A DNA stretch of 13,194 bases, from positions 1 to 13,194 of the forward strand of contig JBILKV010000115.1 in assembly GCA_044376515.1 (NCBI GenBank). The letters are read 5' to 3'. The DNA is from Chth-196 sp044376515 (GTDB taxonomy: Bacteria > Verrucomicrobiota > Verrucomicrobiia > Chthoniobacterales > Chthoniobacteraceae). A program made the translations under genes and the position numbers. This document shows positions 1 through 8,100 of the stretch, in pieces. The stretch's first letter is position 1; the number at the start of each line of letters is the position of its first letter. The notes beneath the pieces were generated by a model. It saw nothing but the letters and a program-made list of their open reading frames with translations. It was not told the origin of the DNA and did no database searches.

Positions 1-4
1 GTAG

Positions 5-24
5 GGTTAGCATTGAGAGGTGGT
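5..24 (+). repeat. 20-mer direct repeat, occurrence 1
   Basis: GGTTAGCATTGAGAGGTGGT. The same 20-mer, with A or G at position 8, is found at 313-332, 454-473 and 759-778. It lies at both sides of each hairpin core, so it could mark an element boundary or a recombination footprint. Confidence 0.8.
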
Positions 25-91
25 ATGAGCCCCGTGGATCAACCGTTCCGCCTTGTTCAGAAAACCGGCGCGACTACTCCCCAAATCCGAC

Positions 92-301
92 GCCCCGCAA
101 GGGGCACTTCTCTTCCAGCCCATGGCAACGCCATGGGAAATCATCACCAAAAACAACACGCCCTTGCAAGGGCACCCCAACCTTTCAGGGCCCTTCCAAA
201 AGGCGGCATCATCAGGGGGCGCCCCTGTAGGGCTTCCGACTGTCTAACGGATCGATCCCATGGCGTTGCCATGGGCTGCGAGGCGTCTGCCCCTCTGGGG
301 C
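92..301. other. Quasi-symmetric array of hairpins (core of copy 1)
   Basis: Palindromes in order are: A, GCCCC-GCAA-GGGGC (92-105); B, CCCATGGC-AAC-GCCATGGG (119-137); C, GCCCTTGCAAGGGC (160-173); D, AGGGCCCT (187-194), flanked by CCTTT (181-185) and AAAGG (199-203); E, GGGGCGCCCC (216-225); B', CCCATGGC-GTT-GCCATGGG (257-275); A', GCCCC-TCT-GGGGC (289-301). B' is the exact reverse complement of B, and the match extends to 21 bases (117-137 against 257-277). A' mirrors A and E loosely mirrors C, so the whole core is a long imperfect dyad centred near 190-197 whose arms are themselves palindromes. CTAACGG (244-250) can pair with CCGGTTAG (311-318) with one bulged G, closing a junction around B' and A'. 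Confidence 0.85.
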
Positions 302-312
302 GAATACACTCC

Positions 313-332
313 GGTTAGCGTTGAGAGGTGGT
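313..332 (+). repeat. 20-mer direct repeat, occurrence 2
   Basis: GGTTAGCGTTGAGAGGTGGT, which closes copy 1. Its first bases also belong to CCGGTTAG (311-318), which can pair with CTAACGG at 244-250. The downstream shared sequence continues to 354, so this repeat is near the end of the duplicated unit but is not the end itself. Confidence 0.8.
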
Positions 333-354
333 GTCAGGCGCGCCCGGTTCCGCT

Positions 355-449
355 CAAATTTGAACTGAGAAAACGTGTAGTGCCGACCTTTTAAACACAA
401 AGACTGAAACTGAGAGGTTTAGCTTTTTTTAACCTCTCCAGTCCGCGAA
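355..449. other. AT-richer spacer between the two repeat copies
   Basis: This 95 bp stretch is unique to the gap between copies and visibly richer in A and T than its surroundings. It contains the short palindrome CAAATTTG at the junction with copy 1 (about 355-362). It also has an 8 bp stem, GAGAGGTT (412-419) with AACCTCTC (431-438), whose 11-base loop carries a T-run at 424-430. The stem arm repeats the GAGAGGT core of the flanking 20-mer direct repeat, once direct and once inverted. I see no gene or start signal here. Confidence 0.6.
412..438. other. Inverted repeat GAGAGGTT / AACCTCTC
   Basis: An 8 bp perfect stem with an 11-base loop. The T-run is in the loop, not after the stem, so it does not look like a normal Rho-independent terminator on the plus strand. 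It shares GAGAGGT with the 20-mer direct repeats, so it may be a shuffled end of the same element. Confidence 0.5.
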
Positions 450-453
450 GTAG

Positions 454-473
454 GGTTAGCATTGAGAGGTGGT
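454..473 (+). repeat. 20-mer direct repeat, occurrence 3
   Basis: GGTTAGCATTGAGAGGTGGT, identical to 5-24. It opens copy 2. Confidence 0.8.
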
Positions 474-540
474 ATGAGCCCCGTGGATCAACCGTTCCGC
501 CTTGTTCAGAAAACCGGCGCGGCTGCTCCCCAAATCCGAC

Positions 541-747
541 GCCCCGCAAGGGGCACTTCTCTTCCAGCCCATGGCAACGCCATGGGAAATCATCACCAAA
601 AACAACACGCCCTGCAAGGGCACCCCAACCTTTCAGGGCCCTTCCAAAAGGCGGCTGTCAGGGGGCGCCCCTGTAGGGCTTGCGACTGTCTAACGGTTCG
701 ATCCCATGGCGTCGCCATGGGCTGCGAGGCGTCTGCCCCTCTGGGGC
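541..747. other. Quasi-symmetric array of hairpins (core of copy 2)
   Basis: The order is the same as in copy 1: A 541-554, B 568-586, C 609-621, then D and E, B' 703-721 and A' 735-747. Stem bases of A, B, B' and A' are unchanged. Hairpin C goes from GCCCT-TGCA-AGGGC to GCCCT-GCA-AGGGC, so its deletion only shortens the loop. B' changes its loop from GTT to GTC and keeps its 8 bp stem. The pairing segments CTAACGG (690-696) and CCGGTTAG (757-764) are kept. The pattern suggests that local hairpins, rather than a B-to-B' long-range duplex, are what is maintained. Confidence 0.85.
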
Positions 748-758
748 GAATACACTCC

Positions 759-778
759 GGTTAGCGTTGAGAGGTGGT
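759..778 (+). repeat. 20-mer direct repeat, occurrence 4
   Basis: GGTTAGCGTTGAGAGGTGGT, identical to 313-332. It closes copy 2. The A/G difference at position 8 distinguishes left-end from right-end occurrences in both copies. Confidence 0.8.
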
Positions 779-845
779 GTCAGGCGCGCCCGGTTCCGCT
801 TTCCACGCTCCGCTGCCCCGTGTGCGGGTGATTGGCTGTCCGGAT

Positions 846-2087
846 CTAGCCTTGGGCGGTCTGCTGGGTGGGGAGGCGTAGCAGCAGGACACACACAAGG
901 GAGGCGGCAACCAGCGAGGCACCGGCCGAAAACGAGGCGAGGTAGCCCGCCTGAATGGTGTCAAACAGTTCGCCCTGCAACGGACGGGCCAGGGTTGAGA
1001 AGGCTGCGGGCAAGGGCACGACGGCCAGTGCGGGGCCCAGAAACCTGCCAAGGCTCCCAGCGGAGGTCATCAGGCCCATCAGACGGCCCTGGGCGCCTCC
1101 GTGAACGAAGCGGGAAGCCATGCCACTGAGGGTGGGCGTGAGGAGGCCGTTGCCAAGGGCCATCAGGGCGCAACTACCCAGAAAAGCGTTTTTGCCGGAC
1201 ACGCGGGGCAGCCAGAAGAGGCTGAGACTCAGGCAGAAAGCACCCGCGGCGGCCACCTGTTTTTCGATGTTGCGTTTGAGGAGGCGGCGCAGGAGGCCGC
1301 CCTGAACCAACACGGCGAGGACGCCGACAAAGGCGAAGGCGTAGCTGATTTCACGGATCGTCCAGCCGAAGTGATCGCCGCAGAAGAGCGCGAAAAGCAC
1401 GTGGATAAAGGCGAAACCCGTGGTGGAAAGGAGGCTGGCGACGAGCAGGAGCAGGATGAAGGCGCGGCGGTTTTCACCAAACACCTCGCCCAGGGAGACA
1501 TCCGTACGGGTGGCACGGCGTTTTTCCGGGGTGTAGGTTTCAGGCAGGCGCACCCAGATGAGGAGGGCGTTGAGGAGGGAAAGGATCCCGGCGGCGTGGA
1601 AGGGGGCCTGGGAGGAGACCGTGCCCAGGAGGCCGCCGAGGGCGGGCCCCATGATGAAGCCCAAGCCGAAGGCGGCGCCGATGATTCCCATGGCTTTGGA
1701 GCGGTTTTCCGGGGGCGTGACATCAGCAATGCAAGCCTGTGCCGTGGCGATGTTTCCGCCGCTGGCCCCGTCGATGATGCGGCCCAGAAACAGCATCCAG
1801 GGGGCGTCCGCCACGCCGATGACAAAGAAGCCGACTGCGCTCCCGATGACACTCAGCAAAAGGACAGGCTTGCGGCCGATCCGGTCGGAGAGCTTGCCAA
1901 AGAGCGGCGCGAAAAAGAGTTGGACGAGGGAGAAGATGCCCACGAGCCAGCCGAGCTGCGGGGGGCTCAGGTGAAAGCGATCGGAAGCCGCATAGACTGG
2001 GAGGACGGGGATGACGATCCCGAAGCCCACCATGCTGATGAAGACCGTGAGAAAAATGATGCCGATGGGAGAGCGGGAAGGCTGCAT
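846..2087 (-). CDS. MFS drug/proton antiporter, TetA-like (DHA1 type)
   Basis: A 413-residue inner-membrane transporter with about 12 hydrophobic segments, the normal length for 12-helix major facilitator efflux pumps. The N-terminus leads directly into helix 1 (GFGIVIPVLPVYA, 21-33). Motif A, GKLSDRIGRK, is at 64-73 in the loop between helices 2 and 3. A motif-B-like arginine (R103, in LGRIIDG) precedes IADVTPPENR (120-129). Motif C, GFIMGPALGG (143-152), is the antiporter signature of proton-driven drug exporters. The second half has a degenerate counterpart, GLMTSAGSLGRFLGPALA (338-355). These features fit the tetracycline/multidrug efflux branch, but the substrate cannot be read from sequence, so resistance is not implied. 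The ATG at 2087 is chosen because the first helix begins at once. No Shine-Dalgarno is visible before it. The gene lies 107 bp downstream of the giant gene and just before the repeat array. Confidence 0.9.
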   Translation of the reverse strand: MQPSRSPIGIIFLTVFISMVGFGIVIPVLPVYAASDRFHLSPPQLGWLVGIFSLVQLFFAPLFGKLSDRIGRKPVLLLSVIGSAVGFFVIGVADAPWMLFLGRIIDGASGGNIATAQACIADVTPPENRSKAMGIIGAAFGLGFIMGPALGGLLGTVSSQAPFHAAGILSLLNALLIWVRLPETYTPEKRRATRTDVSLGEVFGENRRAFILLLLVASLLSTTGFAFIHVLFALFCGDHFGWTIREISYAFAFVGVLAVLVQGGLLRRLLKRNIEKQVAAAGAFCLSLSLFWLPRVSGKNAFLGSCALMALGNGLLTPTLSGMASRFVHGGAQGRLMGLMTSAGSLGRFLGPALAVVPLPAAFSTLARPLQGELFDTIQAGYLASFSAGASLVAASLVCVLLLRLPTQQTAQG

Positions 2088-2168
2088 GTGGAGAAGGTCG
2101 CCAAGTGTTCCCGAGATGGGGGCGGAATCAACCCCACATTCACAAAGAGACCCTCCGTAGACGGGCTC

Positions 2169-2187
2169 CCTCCCCGAAAGGGGGAGG
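2169..2187 (-). terminator. Possible weak terminator hairpin after the giant gene
   Basis: CCTCCCC and GGGGAGG form a perfect 7 bp GC stem around a 5-base loop, starting 8 bases past the stop codon of the giant gene. No T-run follows on the minus strand, so intrinsic termination is uncertain. It might only stabilise the mRNA 3' end. A second short stem, TGGGG (2117-2121) with CCCCA (2132-2136), lies in the leader of the MFS gene. Confidence 0.4.
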
Positions 2188-2194
2188 CCGGCAC

Positions 2195-5100
2195 TTAATA
2201 TTGGTTATCGAGTGTGACGCGCAGCGCTTCGATTCGGCTGGTCCCGTTGGGTGCAGGCCGAAGCGAGGAGGTGGGAAGGCCGCTTCCGAGCACGTTATTC
2301 ACGGGTTCCAGCCGGGCGTTCTTGCCCCTGTAAATAAACCCGACATATCCGCCCGCGGAGCTTGGAGTCCAATTGGAGGAAGGAAGAATATCTCTTCTCT
2401 GGATGAACACCGCTGCAATGGTACAGGCGAGCTCGGGCAGCTGCTTTTCACGCGTGGAGTTGAGCGCGAAGTCAGGGCCGAGGGAGGGTATGGTTTCGAG
2501 GTACGGTGCCGTAGTCTCTATCATGCCTCCAAAGAGGAGGCCCGTTTGCCCATCAACGCTAACCTGCGGCACATCTTTCGGTGGTACGACTGGGGAGGTA
2601 GGCCAGTTGGGTACAAGACCAGTCTTGTAGAGGGATGAGTCGGGGAACGTCATGGTCGGCTTGAGCTGATCGGTGTTCAGCACGCTGCTGGGCAGGTTGG
2701 CAAGGTACGGCGACTGGGAATCGTAGAAGTAACCGGCGACCAGATTGGGCGTGTACTCCAGGATGTTGGTATCAGTGTTCAATCCCGCGACCCCCACGGA
2801 GCCGTACACCCTCGGCCCGTTGAAGATCATGGCGCCGTAGACGGGAGCGGTCGCGGAGTCGCCCCGCAGCCAGATGGGGAAGGACTGGCTGGTGCTGCGC
2901 CTGAGCAAAAGCTCCGTGAGCGCTTCGGTAGCCTGTCCGGACAACAGAGTGGAAGTCGGCCGGAACGGCTTGGCCATTTCAAGCGCCGGGTAGATCACTG
3001 GGATCCCTGCCAAGGGGTCGGCCAACATCAACACGTCGGGGCCTTCCATCTGCGGCGTGATGAAGGCGCGCCCCAAGACCGACGACGCCGTCACTTTGGT
3101 GCCGTTGGCGAGGTACCCCCGCAAGATCACGGCCCCCGTACCGGCCCTGATTTGGACGGAAAGCACCGCGGCCTGTCCATAGCTTGATTCTTTTGTCTCC
3201 CCGTTGGTTTCGCGGTACGCAGCCGCAGTGAAATACATGGGGGTGGCGGAGGCAGCCTGGGTGGTCTCGATCTCCTGAATATCGGCGCTCAAAGCCTCTA
3301 CCGCCCCGGAGACGCCGGCAGCCGCGCAGTAGAGTGTCTGCCCAACCGGGATCAATGGGGGGGTGGCCATCAGGACGTCCTTCAGCACCAGGTGCACTAC
3401 ATTGTCCACGTAGTCCTGGTCGCGGTTGGCCGGCTCCGTATTAAAGGCGATGGAGCCCTCCAGATTCCAGACGGTCCCCCTGAGCGTGGTGGTGATGCGG
3501 AAGGTGCCGCGCATTTCGGCATCCAACGCCGTGGTGAAACCCATGATCCGGTTTTCAATCTGAATCTGGCCGCTGACCGCGCCCGAAGCGCTGACCGAGC
3601 AGGTGAAAAGTCCGCGAACCTTACCAAACGCCATTTCCATCTCTCTGGGCCTGAAGAAATCGCCGTCCTTGGAATCTGCCACCGCCCATTCGTCCTCGGG
3701 AATCCACGGGGCCTCGAGCGTCAGCAGGCCGGTGTAGGTGCCCGTGTAGGGACGACTCAGAACGGGCGAAATGGAGACATCCGCCGCCGGCATCACAAAC
3801 TGGGCAGCCCGCGCGGGCAACCGGGTGGAAACCGTTTCGTTGTTCGCTTTGGTGTAGGAAATGCTCCAGCCCTGGAGGAGTTTAGCCGAGGGAGCCATCC
3901 CGGAGATCGTCACTCGAGTCCCTGGAGCAAACCCCGCAGCGGGGAGCGTCGGGGTCACGATGGGAGTTGTTCTCATCTGCTCGGTCCCTGACAGCGAGAC
4001 GGCGTACCTTCTGGCCGCACCGGAGACCCTCACGGCGTACGAGGGGCTTTCGCGGGTGCCGGCCACGCCGGTGGCCACCACGGTGTACGAGCCCGCCTGG
4101 CCCGGATCGATGTTGGGAAGCGTCAGTTTCTGGGACCCGGCACCGAGGATCTGGTTGCCATTCACCTTCCATTGGTAGCTGTACGCCGCCTCCTTGTCCG
4201 TCACCGCCGCGCTGAGGGTCACCGTCCCGCCGGCAGTGAAAGTTCCTCCGGTGGCGAGGGGCTCGGGCGGGCCGACCCATGCCGGGTTATCAGCGAGGGG
4301 GGCCGAAATGACCGGATCTGGAGGGCCCTCGACCCGAACGAGGATCTCCTCGCTGACGACAGGGGGCAGCCCAGCGACAGCGAGCGCGTTGTTGGTTACC
4401 TCCGCGTAATAACGGTACAGGGTCCCCGCCGATTCCCTGAAGGGGGGAAGGACATAAATAGGAGACACGGCGCCGGTTAGCTTTTCGGGAATGGGCCATT
4501 TGTCGGTTTTTCTATACCACTGATAGCGTGGAACCGGAGCGCCTTCCGCGGCCACCTGCAGAACCAGCCGCTGCTGGCCAAGGTTCCCCACACGCAGCAC
4601 CGGTTGCGTCAGCAGGCCCGCTGCGGGCGCTGCGGCGGCTCTGGGCCCCGCAGCCACCATGCCGGCGAAGGCCGCGTTGAGGTTGGGCGTGGAGGCCGCA
4701 AGGAGTTTGCCCAACGGTTGGATGGTCACGGAGGGCTTGCCGCTTGCTTTGAGGCTCCAACCGGCAGGGTTGCCCGGAAAGGGCTGTTCGGAGCCGCTGA
4801 CGGCCCCGAAGACACGGGTGCCCATTTCGTTGCTCACCTCCAGCCTGTAAGTGCCCATGTCGGCCCTGCTCAGGGTGGGCACGCTCAGGGAGTTGGTTCC
4901 GGAGGTGAGGATTCTCCGGTCCCTGCGCCAGCGGTATTTCAAGGGCAGCGTGCGCGGGGACTGGAAGTCCGCCTTGAGAAAAAGGCTTCTCACTTCATTA
5001 AGGTCCGCCTCGTAGGAATCCCCGGAGACGTTCAGCGTGCCCACCTTGAAGACCTTGCTGGGGGGGCTGGCCACATACTCGGGGAGCGCTTTCACCACGA

Positions 5101-8100
5101 CACGCCACGAAACACTCACCGACGCGGTACCGCTCACGAGCACCTGAGCGATGAACACCCCGTCTCCGTCTATGGGGTAATTCGCAATCGAGAGGGACCC
5201 GGAGGCGGGTTGGTTGCTGGGGACCGGATTGAAGCGACTCAGGTCGGTCACAGGAGTCGCCTCGCCAGCCGGCACGAAGCTCCACTTGTAATCGGGCTGC
5301 GGCGAGGCATCCACATTGACCGTCAGCGTGAGATTCGGGTCCTTGGTCTTGTCGACCACCCTGGACACCTGCGCGGTGCCGCCGGCAACGGTGGATCCGC
5401 CATCCCCGTTCATGGAAAGGACCTTCAGCGTGGCCGGCCGCTCCACATCGAGGAACACGAGTTTGCTGTCGTCCGAAGCCCCGTAGTTGGTAGCCCTCAA
5501 GTAATAATACCCGCGGTGGGAGGAGTCCACCTTATCGATGGTGAGGATGTGGCTCGTCCCGGTGCTAACGGCGGTCCCGCCACTAGTAGTGGGTGTGTCG
5601 TTCCTGTACCACTGCAAGGCTGGCGTTGGATTTCCGATGACCGCGCTGGAGCCTGCCGTCAGGAAAAGGCTCACCGCCCCGCCGCTTTTCACGGGGGTCT
5701 CCGTGGGCGCCACGCCGTTGACCCGGAGGGACAGGTCCTTGGAGGAGAGAGCGGCGGGATAACGGATCGACAGGCCGGTGCCATTGGAAAGATCTTCAGC
5801 CGCGTAAATCTGTCTGTCGCCGCCCGAGCCCAACCGTGCTGCCTTGTTCAAATAAAGTACGGGAGACCCCGGCGTGGAAGAGTCAATTCTTTCAATGATG
5901 GTGTTGTCAGCAAACAAGCTTCCAGTGTCGACCAGATGCATTTTTTCCGACAAGTTCGACAAGTTGTACGCAGAATCCACCACCCTGACGGTCTGCGTAA
6001 CCGCCGTCCAGGAGCCAGAGACGGTCACAGTACCGGTCAGCAAGGTGCCGGTCTGCACGGCAGCGGTAAAGGTGACCGGGGTGTTTTGGTCTGTACTGGC
6101 TAGAGTATCGAGGGTGAGGAGGGTGCCCCCGTTGACGGCAGTGACGGCAGTGATCTTGGTGCCTTGCTTAAACCCGCTGCCGCTGAGGATCATTCCCGGG
6201 TAAAGCGTCCCGCTGGAGGTGACAACCGCCACTGTCTGCGGCGGGGCGCCGGTCCAGTTGGCTCGCATGCCGGTTTTTTCGACTATGGGGTCCAGCGTAA
6301 GGGTCGGCTCCGAACGCATCTTGACATCTACCCGAAACCGCAGGCGCGGGAGAACGCCGACGAGGGAATTCTGGAACTTCGAGATGGCCAGGCGGGCGGT
6401 GGTGGAACCGCGGATGATCGTGGCGTCATTATTGCCCAGCAACGGGTGCAAGCGGGGCTGGAGGCTGATGAGTTCATCGGACAGGTTTTCCCAGTTATCG
6501 ACCCCGTTCGGCGCTTCCCGTCCCACCTGCCACTGGTAGGTCACCTGGTCGGCGGGCAGGATGTCTGCCGAAACATAAACGTCCATGCCCTTCTGAAGAT
6601 CCGTGAGGGGTACGTTAGGTTTGGACTGCTCCACAATGCGGTAGCCGGGTGCGAGAAACTTGGGCCGGTCACCTGCCGTCGCCACATACACAAAGGACTG
6701 CGGCAGCTCGATTTCGTCACTAAACGAGTTGGTGACCACAAGCGCGTAGACGCCGGCGTCCTGGTAGCCAATGTCTTCCACATAGAGCGTATCGGTCAGG
6801 CTGCCCGAGATCGTGCCGCCCGAGACAGCCGGCCCGTCGGTCATCCAGAGCGCGTCCTTTTTCCACTTGAAACTGAACCCAGGATTGCTCGAGAAATCCC
6901 GGTTTCCCGAATGCCCAACGATCCCGGCCACCAATGAGGAGTCACCGAGCCATTCCCCGTCGCCGGCGACACGCACCTTGCGGATCACGTGGTTGTTGGT
7001 GTCGGCCACCATCAAGGAGCCATCGTTGTTGAAGGAAATTCCCGCGGGATAATAGAAGACCGCGCCGGGCCCGAGCCCGTCCCCTTTGCCGGTGCCCTGC
7101 GGGCCATTGGGCCCGAATGCGGTAGGGCCGTAGTAACCGCTTCCGGCCACATCATCCACCTCCCAGGGTTTTCTGGGAGGGTCAGACTGCACGGTGCCAG
7201 ACTGGATGGTGCGAGGGCTGTAGGGCAGGTTGACCCGGCGCAGGGAGTGCGTGCCAAATTCGGAGAAGTAAAGGAGTTTATTGTACGGGTCCAACGCAAG
7301 CCCGACGGGGAAATTCAACCGGGCTGCGGTCTCCACTCCGTTGACATATCCTTTGGCCCCGACAAACCCAACGACCGTCCGCGCGGTCCACTGGCCATTC
7401 TCGCTGACGAGTTGCCGGATGACATGATTGACCGTGTCGGCGATGTAGAGCGTATCGGCGCGGGTTATGGGGTCCTTCATGAAAACGATTCCGCGCGGGG
7501 AATAGAATTTGGCATCCGTGGCGGAAACCGCGATGCCCTGCCACCCCGGAGTATTGCCGAGTCCCGCAATGTTCTGGCAGCCCGGGGTTCCGGGATCCCC
7601 TTTGGAGGTGTCGAGACTGCCGTCACTCGCGTTCGCGTTCAAATAGAGTTTCTTAACCGAGTAGCTGGAGGAATCCATCACGTAGAGGACCGGCGGGTTG
7701 TCCACCGGGTCGCTGCTGCTGCCCGCAAAGACAATGCCCCTCGGGCTGTTCAGTTTGCCGGGCGTTGGAAGAGGCGCTGGTGGATCCCCGTAAACGGAGA
7801 AGACCTCCGCGCTCCCCCCGGACACGCGGATTCCCCGGATCATGTGGTTGCCAGTGTCGGCGACGTAAATGACGCCGGTGTCGGAGACCGTCAGGGCCTC
7901 GGGCGCCCTAAAGCGTGGTTCGTTCAGAAATCCGGGAGTGTTGCTGGGCAGAAACCGGTAGCCTGTTTCGCCTTGGTTCGATGTCCCGTTAACAAACCCG
8001 GGGGGATGAAACCCGGGGGAAGGGAGTCGTTCGTAGCCCGCCCAGGCCGTCCGGTTCGTGGCTGCACCCGTGTAGGAACGGTCATTCAAACTCGTATCCA

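Larger units (their letters stand above)
1..354. repeat. Nested-palindrome element, copy 1
   Basis: This stretch has no credible gene. It matches 450-800 almost base for base (period 449 bp, about 97-98% identity by eye). The copy may continue left of the window, because identity already holds at base 1. The left part (1-90) is not strongly structured. The core (92-301) is a run of hairpins, described separately. The 20-mer GGTTAGC(A/G)TTGAGAGGTGGT is present at 5-24 and again at 313-332, so it brackets the core as a direct repeat. No transposase, tRNA or protein domain is recognisable. A role as a dispersed REP-like or miniature non-autonomous element, or as a structured RNA, is inference. 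Confidence 0.85.
450..800. repeat. Nested-palindrome element, copy 2
   Basis: This is the second copy of 1-354, 3 bases shorter overall. Differences seen against copy 1 are two A-to-G changes (copy-1 positions 73 and 76), loss of one base in hairpin C, a small rearrangement with a net loss of 2 bases between D and E (copy-1 positions 206-213), and single changes at copy-1 positions 236, 251 and 267. Identity ends at 800, and the 45 bases to the next gene's stop codon are unrelated to the spacer after copy 1. The element lies just beyond the 3' end of the MFS gene. The two net indels (1 and 2 bases) happen to restore the frame of a plus-strand open frame, but that frame has no other coding sign. 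Confidence 0.85.

Noticed and set aside
242..320. attC-like integron site: GTCTAAC at 242-248 followed by GTTAGCG at 314-320
   Set aside because: GTCTAAC fits RYYYAAC, but GTTAGCG does not fit GTTRRRY. The interior has two tandem hairpins instead of one imperfect stem, the repeated unit is far longer than an attC site, and no cassette gene or integrase is visible.
13..764. Two similar ~100-residue plus-strand open frames (13-318 and 462-764) within the repeat copies
   Set aside because: They run across every hairpin, have no ribosome site or recognisable domain, and differ by 1- and 2-base indels that scramble the frame in the middle before restoring it. The sequence constraint is on palindromes, not codons.
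1..800. CRISPR array
   Set aside because: Only two long (~350 bp) repeat copies with one 95 bp spacer. There is no series of short repeats and no cas genes.
1101..2198. 365-residue plus-strand open frame antisense to the MFS gene, and similar long frames opposite the giant gene (4604-6103, 6989-8542)
   Set aside because: They are shadows of minus-strand coding sequence, with unnatural composition (for example very rich in Glu, Gly and Arg) and no start signals or domains.
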